A DNA stretch of 64,000 bases from Bacteroides sp. (GTDB lineage: Bacteria > Bacteroidota > Bacteroidia > Bacteroidales > P3): the NCBI GenBank assembly GCA_023662825.1, contig JAMPIH010000007.1, positions 62,001-126,000 on the forward strand, given 5' to 3'. Numbering within the stretch: position 1 is the first letter of the stretch; each line of letters begins with the position of its first letter. This document shows, one piece after another, positions 7,700 through 16,149 of this stretch. The translations under genes were made by a program, and so were the position numbers. The notes under the pieces are model-generated. The model was not told the DNA's origin. It made no database searches and saw only the letters and a list, made by a program, of their open reading frames with translations.

Positions 7700-9313
7700 A
7701 TGCAAAAACTACTTCTCCTCGGCGACGAGGCAATCGCGCAAGGGGCTTTGGATGCCGGCATTTCCGGTGTCTATGCCTATCCGGGAACTCCCAGTACGGA
7801 GATCACCGAATACATACAACACTCTAAAACCGCACGCGAGGAAGGCATCCACTGCACCTGGAGCGCCAACGAGAAAACGGCCATGGAAGCGGCCATCGGC
7901 GTTTCCTATACCGGCCGCCGCGCCCTGGTGTGCATGAAGCACGTGGGCTTGAACGTGGCCGCCGACCCGTTCACCAACTCGGCCATCACCGGCGCCAACG
8001 GCGGTCTGGTTTACCTCATCGCCGACGACCCCTCCATGCACTCCTCCCAAGACGAACAGGACTCGCGCTACTACGCCCGTTTCGCCCAGATTCCGTGCCT
8101 GGAACCTTCCAACCAGCAGGAAGCCTACAATATGATCCGTTACGCGTTCGACCTTTCCGAAAAACTGCACACCCCCGTGCTTTTCCGCGTAACCACCCGC
8201 ATGGCGCACAGCCGAAGCGGGGTTGAACTGGGCGAACGCCGTGGGCAGAACCCCATTCAGCTCGACCCGAACCCCAAACGTTTCATCCTGCTTCCGGCCA
8301 ACGCCCGCAAGCTCTATAAGGAACTGCTGGAAAAGCAGAAGGAGTTCGAGAACTGCGCGCTCAACGACGGCTTCAACCGCTATGAGGACGGCGCCGACAA
8401 GAAACTGGGTATCATCGCCTGCGGCATCGGCTACAACTACCTGCTCGAGAACTTCGGCGGCAAGTGCCCGCACCCCGTGCTTAAAATCAGCCAGTACCCC
8501 ATTCCCCGCGCTTCGGTAAAGAAGATGATGAATGAATGCGAAAAGGTGCTGGTGGTGGAAGAAGGCTACCCCATCTATGAAGAACTGATCCGCGGCTACC
8601 TGGATGAAAGCGGCAAGATTCTCGGCCGTCTGGACGGCACCCTGCCCCGCGACGGCGAATTGAACCCCAACATCCTGGCCGCCGCCCTCGGCATGCCCAA
8701 GACCTGCGGCGAGCCCGTTCCCGACGTAGTGGTGGCCCGTCCTCCCTCGCTCTGCGTGGGCTGTCCGCACGCCGATTCCTACAACGCCCTGAACGAAGCC
8801 ATGAAGGAATTCGGCAAGGGCCACGTTTTCGCCGACATCGGCTGCTACACCCTCGGCGCGCTGCCTCCCTACAACGCCATCTACTCCACCGTGGATATGG
8901 GGGCCTCCATCACGATGGCCAAAGGTGCCGCCGACTCCGGCTTCACGCCCACCGTGGCCGTTATCGGAGACTCCACCTTTACCCACTCCGGCATGACGGG
9001 GCTGCTGGATGCGGTCAACGACAAATCGAACATCACCGTGATGATCCTCGACAACTCCACCACCGGTATGACGGGTGGTCAGGATTCGGCAGCTTTCGGA
9101 AAGATCGAATCCATCTGCCTTGGCTTGGGTGTTGAACGGGAACATATCCGCGTCATCAAGCCCTTGAAGAACCACCACGAGGAAAACGTGCAGGTCATCA
9201 AGGAAGAAATCGCCTACAACGGGGTTTCGGTAATCGTGCCGCGCCGCGAGTGCATCCAGACGGCCGCCCGCCGCGTGAAAGCCGCCGCCAAAGCCAAGAA
9301 CGAAAGCAAGTAG
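7700..9313 (+). CDS. iorA: Indolepyruvate:ferredoxin oxidoreductase, alpha subunit
   Basis: IorA oxidatively decarboxylates aryl pyruvates from aromatic amino acids to aryl-acetyl-CoA, reducing ferredoxin. This 537-residue protein has the N-terminal pyrimidine-binding domain (L-L-L-G-D-E-A-I-A-Q-G ... Y-P-G-T-P-S-T-E-I) and the C-terminal TPP-binding domain. The latter shows V-G-C-P-H, G-D-S-T-F-T-H-S-G and D-N-S-T-T-G-M-T-G-G-Q. The archaeal enzyme of about 640 residues ends in a two-cluster ferredoxin domain. Here the protein stops after R-R-E-C with a short basic tail and no Cys cluster. iorB follows after 21 nt, so the two form an operon ending at a strong terminator. Confidence 0.93.
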   Translation: MQKLLLLGDEAIAQGALDAGISGVYAYPGTPSTEITEYIQHSKTAREEGIHCTWSANEKTAMEAAIGVSYTGRRALVCMKHVGLNVAADPFTNSAITGANGGLVYLIADDPSMHSSQDEQDSRYYARFAQIPCLEPSNQQEAYNMIRYAFDLSEKLHTPVLFRVTTRMAHSRSGVELGERRGQNPIQLDPNPKRFILLPANARKLYKELLEKQKEFENCALNDGFNRYEDGADKKLGIIACGIGYNYLLENFGGKCPHPVLKISQYPIPRASVKKMMNECEKVLVVEEGYPIYEELIRGYLDESGKILGRLDGTLPRDGELNPNILAAALGMPKTCGEPVPDVVVARPPSLCVGCPHADSYNALNEAMKEFGKGHVFADIGCYTLGALPPYNAIYSTVDMGASITMAKGAADSGFTPTVAVIGDSTFTHSGMTGLLDAVNDKSNITVMILDNSTTGMTGGQDSAAFGKIESICLGLGVEREHIRVIKPLKNHHEENVQVIKEEIAYNGVSVIVPRRECIQTAARRVKAAAKAKNESK

Positions 9314-9334
9314 TTACCTTTTAAAGCCAAAGAA

Positions 9335-9907
9335 ATGAAAAAAGACATCATATTAGCCGGTGTGGGAGGTCAGGGCATCCTCTCCATCGCCACCGTTATC
9401 GGTCGTGCCGCCGTAGCCAACAATATGTACCTCAAGCAGGCCGAAGTGCACGGCATGAGCCAGCGCGGGGGCGACGTTCAGTCGCACCTGCGTATCTCCA
9501 CCGAACCCATCTGCTCCGACCTGATTCCCGAAGGAAAGGCCGACCTGATCATCTCGGTGGAACCCGTGGAAGCCTTGCGCTACCTGCCCATGCTGCACGA
9601 AGGCGGCTGGGTCATCACCAACACCGAGCCTTTCAAGAACGTGCCCAACTACCCCGCCGACAGCGACTTGGAAGCCGCCTTGAAAAAGGTGAAGAACATC
9701 GTGGCCTTCAACGCCGACGCCATGGCCAAGGAAATCAACGCCCCGCGTTCGGCCAACATGGTGATTCTGGGTGCCGCCGCCGACAAATTAGGCCTTCCCT
9801 ACGAGGAATTCGAAAAGGCCATCCGCGCCATTTTCGGCAGCAAGGGCGAAGAAATCGTGGAGACCAACCTCAAGGCGCTCGCCCTGGGCCGCGAACAGGC
9901 GAAGTAA
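9335..9907 (+). CDS. iorB: Indolepyruvate:ferredoxin oxidoreductase, beta subunit
   Basis: This 190-residue protein is the gamma-type 2-oxoacid oxidoreductase domain. It starts with I-I-L-A-G-V-G-G-Q-G-I-L-S and carries the conserved E-V-H-G-M-S-Q-R-G-G segment and the R-S-A-N-M-V-I-L-G-A near the C-terminus. It pairs with IorA and has full family length. The start ATG is the only one before the glycine-rich motif. The gene ends 20 nt before a terminator hairpin. Confidence 0.94.
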   Translation: MKKDIILAGVGGQGILSIATVIGRAAVANNMYLKQAEVHGMSQRGGDVQSHLRISTEPICSDLIPEGKADLIISVEPVEALRYLPMLHEGGWVITNTEPFKNVPNYPADSDLEAALKKVKNIVAFNADAMAKEINAPRSANMVILGAAADKLGLPYEEFEKAIRAIFGSKGEEIVETNLKALALGREQAK

Positions 9908-9926
9908 ATGCACTGAAACTAAAAGC

Positions 9927-9964
9927 AAAAAGGCATTTGACCGATGGTCAGATGCCTTTTTTAT
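9927..9964 (+). terminator. Terminator after iorAB
   Basis: AAAAAGGCATTTGACC and GGTCAGATGCCTTTTTT pair with one bulge around a 3-nt loop, ending in six T. It lies between iorB and the convergent Fur-family gene. The A-rich left arm lets it work on both strands. Confidence 0.85.
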
Positions 9965-10017
9965 GCGCATGCCTACGCAGGCATGCCGGGAACCAAGGGT
10001 TCCCGTCCTTTTTGATG

Positions 10018-10473
10018 TTATTTACCGGTTTGACATTTCGGGCAAAGCCCCTTTATCGTGTAGTTGACGCTGTGGGTCGTGAAACCCTTGGGCAGTTCCA
10101 CCAACGGGATGTGCGTGGAGGGAATGCAGAAGGTCTGCTTGCAGGCCGTGCAGTAGAAATGGATGTGCCGGTCTTCCAGCAGGCAGTCGTAGGGATTGGG
10201 GCAGGCCTCGTATTTGATGGAACCGCTGCCGTCTTCGAACGCATGCACCAGATGGTGTTTCTCGAACAGGTTCAGGGTCCGGAAAAGCGTGGATTTGTCG
10301 ATGGTTTCCAACTGCGCTTCCAAATCGGCGAGCGAGATGGGGTTCTGATGCGACAGAAGCGTCTTGAACACAAGCTCCCGGATCGGCGTGGGCTTCACGC
10401 CCTTTTGCTTTAAACGCTCCGCAATCTTTTGTTGCAGACGTTCGGTTATCGAGGGGGTTTCCGGGCTGTTCAT
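10018..10473 (-). CDS. Fur-family metal- or peroxide-responsive regulator
   Basis: This 151-residue protein has an N-terminal winged helix (K-P-T-P-I-R-E-L-V-F-K-T-L) with the D-K-S-T-L-F-R-T-L-N recognition segment. The C-terminal dimerisation domain contains H-I-H-F-Y-C-T-A-C and G-L-C-P-K-C, the two CxxC pairs of the structural zinc site. An extra C-P-N-P-Y-D-C lies between them. The sequence does not tell Fur from Zur or PerR. A longer in-frame start at 10500 lies inside the terminator hairpin of the upstream tRNA, so ATG 10473 is preferred. No TAnnTTTG element lies between the tRNA and this gene, so it may depend on readthrough from the tRNA promoter. Confidence 0.88.
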   Translation of the reverse strand: MNSPETPSITERLQQKIAERLKQKGVKPTPIRELVFKTLLSHQNPISLADLEAQLETIDKSTLFRTLNLFEKHHLVHAFEDGSGSIKYEACPNPYDCLLEDRHIHFYCTACKQTFCIPSTHIPLVELPKGFTTHSVNYTIKGLCPKCQTGK

Positions 10474-10493
10474 GATATCGTCTTTATACTGAA

Positions 10494-10523
10494 AAAGCAC
10501 CTCTTTCTTTCCAGAGGTGCTTT
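10494..10523 (-). terminator. Terminator or attenuator between tRNA-Met and the Fur-family gene
   Basis: On the minus strand AAGCACCTCT and AGAGGTGCTT pair around an 8-10-nt loop and are followed by TTTC. The T run is short, so readthrough into the Fur-family gene 20 nt later is plausible. Confidence 0.7.
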
Positions 10524-10531
10524 CTGAAGCG

Positions 10532-10605
10532 TGGCCCCACTTGGGCTCGAACCAAGGACCAAATGATTATGAGTCACCTACTCTAACCGACTGAGCTATG
10601 GGGCC
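10532..10605 (-). tRNA. tRNA-Met (CAT anticodon)
   Basis: The minus strand folds as a cloverleaf. The acceptor GGCCCCA pairs with TGGGGCC, the D arm is AGCTCAGTCGGTTAGAGT, and the anticodon stem GGTGA / TCATT encloses the loop CTCATAA with anticodon CAT. The T arm carries GGTTCGAGCC. The CCA end is not encoded. The form is that of elongator tRNA-Met. A lysidine-modified tRNA-Ile2 also reads CAT and cannot be wholly excluded. Confidence 0.93.
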
Positions 10606-10639
10606 TGTCTTTCGGGCGCGAAACCCGAAAAAACGCGAG

Positions 10640-10671
10640 CAAAGGTACGGTTTTGCCTGCGAATATACAAA
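10640..10671 (-). promoter_or_regulatory. Full-consensus promoter of tRNA-Met
   Basis: The minus-strand TTTG (10668-10671) and TACCTTTG (10640-10647) are separated by exactly 20 nt, matching the Bacteroidetes primary-sigma consensus. It lies 35 nt upstream of the tRNA. Confidence 0.85.
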
Positions 10672-10685
10672 TCGGGAAAATATCG

Positions 10686-10693
10686 TACCTTAG
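10686..10693 (+). promoter_or_regulatory. -7 element directly before the HAD gene (possible leaderless start)
   Basis: TACCTTAG, one mismatch from TAnnTTTG, ends 7 nt before ATG 10701. Initiation at the usual distance would give a transcript with almost no 5' leader. Confidence 0.4.
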
Positions 10694-10700
10694 CCCTGCG

Positions 10701-11381
10701 ATGGATAACAAAGATAACTCGATACAGGCCGTTGTTTTCGATCTGGGCAACGTGATCGCCCGCGTGGATTTCGAACGCCCCTTTGCGGGAATGGGGTGTT
10801 TTCTGAACGCCCCGTTAAACCCTGTGTCCCAAAAGGAACTTATGGCGAAGGTGGCTGAATACGAACGGGGCGAGGTGAAAGACCACGATTTCCTCGTATT
10901 CATGCAGGAACTGGCGCAGCGCGAGAACCCTCTGCTGCCCGCCGGAATGCCGGCCCTGGAAACCCTGCGGGACATCTGGAACAGCATGATCGCCGACCTG
11001 CCGCTCGAAAACCTGCAATGCATCCGGCAGGTTAAAGGCAACTACACCACCTGCCTGCTGAGCAACACCAACGAACTGCACATAGCGTACGTGAACCGCC
11101 TGCAACCCGGTTTCGAAGGCGGTTTCGAATCGCTGTTCGACAAGATTTACCTTTCGTGCCGCATGGGGCTGAGCAAGCCCGATCCCGAAATCTACCGCGC
11201 CATGGTGCGCGACCTGGGCATTCCGGCACAGCGGTGCCTGTTTATCGACGACCGTACGGAAAATATCGAAAACGCCCGCGCCCAAGGACTCAAAGGCATC
11301 CTGCTGAGCGGTTTCGACTTGCCCAGGCTCTTTACGCCCGAGGGCGCATTGAGCGAGTATTCACGAAAAATCATGGCATGA
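10701..11381 (+). CDS. HAD-superfamily hydrolase (phosphatase-like)
   Basis: This 226-residue protein has motif I F-D-L-G-N-V-I, in which the usual second Asp is Asn as in several HAD-IA members. It also has motif II L-L-S-N-T-N-E, the motif III lysine in G-L-S-K-P-D-P-E-I-Y and motif IV F-I-D-D-R-T-E-N. It belongs to the HAD-IA/YihX-like group that acts on small phosphorylated metabolites. The substrate cannot be told. The start at 10701 is chosen because the first strand begins right after it and a promoter element precedes it; a 16-residue upstream extension is possible. Its stop overlaps the next start (ATGA), so it is translationally coupled to the lytic transglycosylase gene. Confidence 0.85.
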   Translation: MDNKDNSIQAVVFDLGNVIARVDFERPFAGMGCFLNAPLNPVSQKELMAKVAEYERGEVKDHDFLVFMQELAQRENPLLPAGMPALETLRDIWNSMIADLPLENLQCIRQVKGNYTTCLLSNTNELHIAYVNRLQPGFEGGFESLFDKIYLSCRMGLSKPDPEIYRAMVRDLGIPAQRCLFIDDRTENIENARAQGLKGILLSGFDLPRLFTPEGALSEYSRKIMA

Positions 11382-12904
11382 ACCGACTTACCCGATGCCT
11401 CCTTCTTCTTGCAAGTGTTCCGACATTGCTTTCCTGTCACAGGCGTGAACACATTCCGATGCAGGCCGACACCCTGCGTTTTGCCCACGAGAAATGCCTG
11501 TACGTGGCCCTGGAAAACAACTTCAACGACTATTTCCTGTTTAACGGCCAACCGATGGGTTTCGGCCTGGAAATGCTGGAGGATTTCTCCAAATACATCG
11601 GCTGCGATCTGGTGATCCTGCCCTGCCAGACCCTTGAGGAGCAATGGCGGATGCTGGAAGAGGGGCGCGCCGACCTGATCGCCTCCAACCTCAACATTAC
11701 CAAAGAAAGGGCGCAAAAAGCGGCCTTCACCCATCCCATCTACCGCACCGGGCAGGTGCTGGTGCAGCTGGATCCGCTCTATTCGGGAGATTCGGCCGCT
11801 TTCGTGCAATCTGTCGGACAATTGGCGGGCAAGACGGTAAACGTGCGCCGGCACAGTGTTTTCGAGGAAACGCTGCGGCATTACAACGATACCGTTCCTC
11901 CACACGAACGAATCAAGATCACGGGCAGCTCCCGCACCGAGGAAGAATTGCTGCACGCCGTCTCCACCGGGCGTTTCCCCTATACGGTGGTATCGCAAAA
12001 CAAGGCGTTCCGCTTCAGGATGGCGCATCCGCAGATCGACATCTCGCTTCCCGTGGGCGAAACGCAAGACGTGGCATGGGCGCTGCACCCGCAATCCGAC
12101 AGCCTGCTGGCCTTGGCCAACCGTTGGATCGATTCCCTGCAGAAGAACAAGGCCATCGGCTACCTCTATCACAAATACTACGAGATTCCCTACGATAAAA
12201 CGGTGCGTTCGGCCAAGTCGGGCTTCCGCAAGATCGATTCGGTGAACCGTTACCGCAAGCGGATACAATGGGAAAGGTTAGTGGACGAAGGCTTCCTGGC
12301 GCAGGAAGACAGCCTCTTTTTCTTTAACGAAAGCCCCAACAGCAAGAGCAAGGACAGGCACGTTCACGGCAATGCAGGCATCTCGCCCTTCGACCGGCTC
12401 ATCAAGAAATACAGCCGGCAGGTAGGTTGGGACTGGCAGCTGCTGGCATCGCTCATCTATCAGGAGTCGCAGTTCCGGAGCTATCTGGTGTCGAGCAAGG
12501 GAGCCATCGGCCTCATGCAGCTGATGCCGCCCACCGCCAGGCAATACGGGATTACGGTGCGTTCGGGCACCGAGGAACAGATTGCCGCCGGAATCAAGTA
12601 TATAAAAAGCATTTACCGCGCCCTGCCCAAGGAAATTCCGGAGCGGGAACAACGCTATTTCGTGTTGGGGGCATACAACATCGGGCTGGGCCATATCCTG
12701 GATGCCCGCCGCCTGGCACAGAAATACGGCGCCGACCCCAATGTATGGCATCACAACGTGGAGGATTACCTGCTTTTGAAATCGAAGCCCGAATACTACC
12801 GCGACACAGCCTCGCGCAACGGCTACGCCAACGGAAAACAGGCCGTGGACTTCGTGCGCAAGATAGAGACACGCGCCATGCACTACCGCAACCTCACCAA
12901 ATAA
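11378..12904 (+). CDS. mltF: MltF-like membrane-bound lytic murein transglycosylase lipoprotein
   Basis: This 508-residue protein begins with a lipoprotein signal ending L-L-S-C20. Residues about 30-290 form a solute-binding-protein-like domain (L-Y-V-A-L-E-N-N-F ... G-F-G-L-E-M-L-E-D-F), as in MltF. A C-terminal SLT domain has catalytic Glu in L-I-Y-Q-E-S-Q-F, then S-S-K-G-A-I-G-L-M-Q-L-M-P and A-Y-N-I-G. The enzyme cleaves peptidoglycan to anhydromuropeptides at the outer-membrane face. A longer in-frame opening upstream was rejected because it runs inside the HAD gene and removes the signal peptide. The start overlaps the HAD stop by 4 nt. Confidence 0.9.
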   Translation: MNRLTRCLLLLASVPTLLSCHRREHIPMQADTLRFAHEKCLYVALENNFNDYFLFNGQPMGFGLEMLEDFSKYIGCDLVILPCQTLEEQWRMLEEGRADLIASNLNITKERAQKAAFTHPIYRTGQVLVQLDPLYSGDSAAFVQSVGQLAGKTVNVRRHSVFEETLRHYNDTVPPHERIKITGSSRTEEELLHAVSTGRFPYTVVSQNKAFRFRMAHPQIDISLPVGETQDVAWALHPQSDSLLALANRWIDSLQKNKAIGYLYHKYYEIPYDKTVRSAKSGFRKIDSVNRYRKRIQWERLVDEGFLAQEDSLFFFNESPNSKSKDRHVHGNAGISPFDRLIKKYSRQVGWDWQLLASLIYQESQFRSYLVSSKGAIGLMQLMPPTARQYGITVRSGTEEQIAAGIKYIKSIYRALPKEIPEREQRYFVLGAYNIGLGHILDARRLAQKYGADPNVWHHNVEDYLLLKSKPEYYRDTASRNGYANGKQAVDFVRKIETRAMHYRNLTK

Positions 12905-12910
12905 AAGAAA

Positions 12911-12938
12911 AGAGGAACGGTGGCTGCCGCTCCTCTCT
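12911..12938 (+). terminator. Possible terminator after mltF
   Basis: AGAGGA-A-CGG and CCG-C-TCCTCT pair around TGGCTG, 6 nt past the stop, but only CTTG follows. It may be a weak terminator or an mRNA-end hairpin. Confidence 0.4.
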
Positions 12939-13128
12939 TGAATACACAAACCTTAAAAACTACAAGGCAAAAGTACCGCCATCAGAGAAACCGCCCAATC
13001 ACCACAATCGGGTATTTTGACACCCGTTTATCCCCACAAAAGGGTATTGGCACGGCAAAAATGAGCCAGGGTCACGGAAAAATGCGTAAATTCACAGATT
13101 GTAATATGATTCAAAAACCAAGAAACGT

Positions 13129-13635
13129 ATGAAAGCCTTTAAAATCTTACTCTATTTAAGTATCTTTCTATCAGCTGGATTGGTCTCGGTTCAGGCCCAA
13201 ACCAAAAAGCAGCAGAAAGACACGTGGAACTACAGGTACGAGATTCAATGCGCCGGCACCGGTACGGACGGCACCTATATGGTGAAGGTCTGGTGCTATT
13301 CCAAACAGAAAAAGCTCAACCCGCAACAGGCCGGACAGTGTGCCGTTCACGGCATCATCTTTAAAGGCGTTACGGGCGGTCTGCAAGGTTGTTCCTCCCA
13401 GCCGGCCCTGGCGCGCGACCCTTCGTTGCGCGAAACCCACAAGGATTTCTTCCAGAAATTTTTCGCTTCCACCGGCGATTGGAACAAATACGTGCTTTCG
13501 GTAGGAACCAAGGTGGACCGTATCAAGACCAAGGGCGCCTGGAAGTACGGGGTTACCGTGCAGGTGGCCAAAGACCAGCTGCGCAAGGATCTGGAGGCGG
13601 CAGGCGTCATCAAGGGATTGTCTTCCGGATTTTAA
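13129..13635 (+). CDS. Exported protein, first of a six-gene secreted cluster (LPP20-like)
   Basis: This 168-residue protein has a Sec signal peptide ending V-Q-A-Q. The mature part has I-Q-C-A-G-T-G-T-D-G-T-Y-M-V-K-V-W-C and A-V-H-G-I-I-F-K-G-V-T-G-G. It ends in V-Q-V-A-K-D-Q-L-R-K-D-L-E-A-A-G. It is clearly paralogous to the next gene, which shares D-G-[ST]-Y-x-V and I-x-F-K-G-V. The small alpha/beta layout with an Ala-rich helix leading to A-x-x-x-I-x-F resembles LPP20/FlgT-N domains, but I cannot assign a family. Several Cys residues suggest disulfides. It opens an apparent operon of six exported proteins after a 224-nt gap. Confidence 0.75.
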   Translation: MKAFKILLYLSIFLSAGLVSVQAQTKKQQKDTWNYRYEIQCAGTGTDGTYMVKVWCYSKQKKLNPQQAGQCAVHGIIFKGVTGGLQGCSSQPALARDPSLRETHKDFFQKFFASTGDWNKYVLSVGTKVDRIKTKGAWKYGVTVQVAKDQLRKDLEAAGVIKGLSSGF

Positions 13636-13647
13636 GAAAGGATCAAT

Positions 13648-14139
13648 ATGAAACGTTTGAAATGGATTGCCTGCGGTGTCTGCCTTACAGTGGCGCTGAC
13701 CGCCTGCAACAACACGAGAAAGGGCGTGGTTTCCTATCACGACAACCGCACCGAATGTATGGGCAGCGAGTTGGACGGTTCCTATACCGTGCGTGCCTGG
13801 GGCTATGGCCGTTATGTGAACGATGCCAAGGAACAGGCCAAGAAGACCGCTGTATATGATATCCTCTTCAAGGGGGTATCGACAGGCCGGGGCGGATGCG
13901 AACAGAAACCCATGCTGTTGGAGGTGAACGCCGAAACGAAATACAAGCCGTATTTCGACCGTTTCTTTGCCGACGGCGGCGAATACCTCGACTACATCGG
14001 CATGCAGGACCGCAGGCCCGGTTCGTGGCAGCACGCCCGTCAGAAAGGCGGCATCACCTGCAGTCTGGTGGTGCGGGTCAAGTATTCCGAACTCCGCCAG
14101 CGCCTGATCGACGACGGAATCCTGAAAACTTCCTTTTAG
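13648..14139 (+). CDS. Exported lipoprotein, paralogue of the preceding gene (LPP20-like)
   Basis: This 163-residue protein has a lipobox L-T-A-C20. It shares with the previous gene the order C-M-G-S-E-L-D-G-S-Y-T-V-R-A-W, then D-A-K-E-Q-A-K-K-T-A-V-Y-D-I-L-F-K-G-V, a G-G-C-E-Q-K-P segment and a C-terminal V-R-V-K-Y-S-E-L-R-Q-R-L. The A-K-E-Q-A-K-K-T-A helix resembles the A-x-x-x-A-x-x-x-A helix of LPP20/FlgT-N proteins. It starts 12 nt after its paralogue, so the pair is a tandem duplication in one operon. It is probably anchored in the outer membrane facing the periplasm. Function unknown. Confidence 0.75.
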   Translation: MKRLKWIACGVCLTVALTACNNTRKGVVSYHDNRTECMGSELDGSYTVRAWGYGRYVNDAKEQAKKTAVYDILFKGVSTGRGGCEQKPMLLEVNAETKYKPYFDRFFADGGEYLDYIGMQDRRPGSWQHARQKGGITCSLVVRVKYSELRQRLIDDGILKTSF

Positions 14140-14186
14140 TCCCGGAATTTGTTTAACGCCGACGGGCTTTCCGTTGGCCAAAATAG

Positions 14187-15146
14187 ATGAACATGAAAAA
14201 ATTAATTGCCATACTGTTTGCCTGCGCCGTGGGAGTTTCGGCGGTGTTCGGGCAAGCCAAGAAACCTACCCTGATGGTGGTTCCCAGCGATGTCTGGTGC
14301 AATCAGAACGGGTATATGACCGAATACGACAACCAAGGCACGACCGTACGCATTCCCGACTACAAGCGGGCCTTGCAGGGCGACGCCGACCTGTTGCTGG
14401 TGATTTCGAAAATCAACACCCTGATGGCCGACCGGGGCTTCCCGCTCAAGAACCTCGAGACGGTGCTCAAGTCCATCGAGCAGCGCACGGCCGAAAACAA
14501 CCTGATAAGCAGCAAGACTTCCGGCGCCTCCCTAGCCGAATCGCCCTTGGACCTGCTCCGTCAGACAGCCAAGGCCGACATTATCCTGCAGCTTACCTGG
14601 ACGGTGAACACCAAGGGGCCGAAATCGTATGTTTCCTTTAACCTGCAGGGCCTGGACGCCTACACGGACAAGCAGATTGCCGGCACGCAAGGCAGCGGCG
14701 AACCTTCGCTCACCACCGACGTACCCGTTCTTCTGGAAGAAGCCGTGCTGAACCATATCGACAATTTCGCCGCCCGACTGCAGTCGTTCTTCGACGATCT
14801 GTTTGCCAACGGCCGCGAGGCTGTGGTTTCCATCCGGGTGTTCGACAACGGTTCCGGCCTTGATTTGGAAACCGAATACAACGGCGCGACCCTGAGCGAG
14901 ATCATCGACGAATGGATGTTCGACAACACGGTGGAGCACCGTTTCGGAAAATCGGAATCCACCGAGAACCGCATTGAATACGAACAGGTGCGCATTCCGC
15001 TGTACAACGCCAAGGGAATGGCGCTCGACACCGAGGCTTTCGTGCGCCAGTTGCGCCGCTTCTTGGCCGCCGAGCCCTACAGGATAGACTCGAAGGTGAT
15101 TGCCCGGGGGCTGGGTTCGGCCATGTTGATTTTAGGCGAGAAATAA
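14187..15146 (+). CDS. Exported protein, DUF6175-like
   Basis: This 319-residue protein has a signal peptide ending V-F-G-Q. The mature part opens K-P-T-L-M-V-V-P-S-D-V-W-C-N-Q-N-G-Y and has the conserved A-D-I-I-L-Q-L-T-W strand, resembling the Bacteroidetes family I know as DUF6175. The family name is from memory and needs a search. The alternation of strands and a helix before L-Q-S-F-F-D-D-L-F suggests a CsgG/TolB-N-like fold. Two adjacent ATGs (14187, 14193) are possible starts. It is third in the exported-protein operon. Confidence 0.7.
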   Translation: MNMKKLIAILFACAVGVSAVFGQAKKPTLMVVPSDVWCNQNGYMTEYDNQGTTVRIPDYKRALQGDADLLLVISKINTLMADRGFPLKNLETVLKSIEQRTAENNLISSKTSGASLAESPLDLLRQTAKADIILQLTWTVNTKGPKSYVSFNLQGLDAYTDKQIAGTQGSGEPSLTTDVPVLLEEAVLNHIDNFAARLQSFFDDLFANGREAVVSIRVFDNGSGLDLETEYNGATLSEIIDEWMFDNTVEHRFGKSESTENRIEYEQVRIPLYNAKGMALDTEAFVRQLRRFLAAEPYRIDSKVIARGLGSAMLILGEK

Positions 15147-15168
15147 TCTATAGAAAGGATAGACTATC

Positions 15169-16134
15169 ATGAAAATACAGAAAGCAATAAGGCTTTTGGC
15201 GCTCTCGGCAGCCATTTTGGTTCTCGGAACGGCCAAGGCGCAAGACAACGGCCTGATCGGTCAAGGCATCACCCTGGCCGTGATCGTGCCCGAACAGGAA
15301 GATCCGTTTCCCTCCGGAGCGGAATCCTACCTTTCCAACAAACTGACCCAGGTGGCGGTGAACAACGGCATCGCGGCGGGCAGGGATTTCAGCCGTTTCT
15401 TTATCGCCGCCCATGTGGCCATGGCCAATAAAGACATTGTTCCGGGGCCCCCGCAACAGATTTCGCAGAATATGGAGATCACGCTCTACATCGCCGACTA
15501 TTTCGACAAGAAGATCTATTCTTCCACCACGGTCAACGCGGTGGGTGTGGGCACCAACATCACCAAGTGCATCATCAACGGGCTTAAGAACATGCCGGTG
15601 AACTCGCCGCAGATGAAGAATTTCGTGGAAACCGGCAAAGACAAGATCCTGGCCTACTACCGCCAGCAGGCCGACCGCATTATCCAACAGGCGGAAACCC
15701 TGGCGGCTCAGCACCGCTATGACGAGGCTTTCTTCCTGCTTACCTCCATTCCCGACGCAGTGGGCGAGTCTTTCGACAAGGCGATGGCCGCCACCCTGCG
15801 CATCTACCAATCGTATGTAGACAGGCTTTGCGACGAAAACCTGGCCAAGGCGCGCGCGGCCTGGGCCGCCAACCAGAATTCGGCGGGCGCCACGGAAGCC
15901 GGGGCTTTCCTGAGTCAGATCTATCCCGACGCCAAGTGTTACGGCGACGCTATGTCGCTTTACGGAGAAATCAAGGGCAAGGTGCTGGACGACTGGAAGT
16001 TCGAGATGAAGAAATGGCAGGACGGCGTGGATCTCGAATCGCAGCGCATCGGTGCCATGCGCGATATCGGCGTGGCGTTCGGAAACGGCCAGCAACCCAC
16101 CACCTACACGGGTTTGGGCTGGTTGCTGCGATAA
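15169..16134 (+). CDS. Exported protein with CsgG-like N-domain and helical C-domain
   Basis: This 321-residue protein has a signal peptide ending A-K-A-Q. The first mature domain (L-A-V-I-V-P-E-Q, then S-Y-L-S-N-K-L-T-Q-V-A-V-N-N-G) has the strand-helix pattern of CsgG/LpoB-type domains, where a strand is followed by a long helix ending near an N-G turn. The second half (about residues 165-300) is helical with Ala-rich pairs such as A-E-T-L-A-A-Q-H-R-Y-D-E-A-F, like a TPR hairpin. No enzyme motif is visible. It lies 22 nt after the DUF6175-like gene. Fold assignment is inference from pattern only. Confidence 0.68.
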   Translation: MKIQKAIRLLALSAAILVLGTAKAQDNGLIGQGITLAVIVPEQEDPFPSGAESYLSNKLTQVAVNNGIAAGRDFSRFFIAAHVAMANKDIVPGPPQQISQNMEITLYIADYFDKKIYSSTTVNAVGVGTNITKCIINGLKNMPVNSPQMKNFVETGKDKILAYYRQQADRIIQQAETLAAQHRYDEAFFLLTSIPDAVGESFDKAMAATLRIYQSYVDRLCDENLAKARAAWAANQNSAGATEAGAFLSQIYPDAKCYGDAMSLYGEIKGKVLDDWKFEMKKWQDGVDLESQRIGAMRDIGVAFGNGQQPTTYTGLGWLLR

Positions 16135-16149
16135 ACGGACAAACTACCG

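Noticed and set aside
7709-9178. A 489-residue open frame antisense to iorA.
   Set aside because: His/Gly/Val-rich composition typical of antisense shadows in GC-rich coding DNA; iorA is certain on the other strand.
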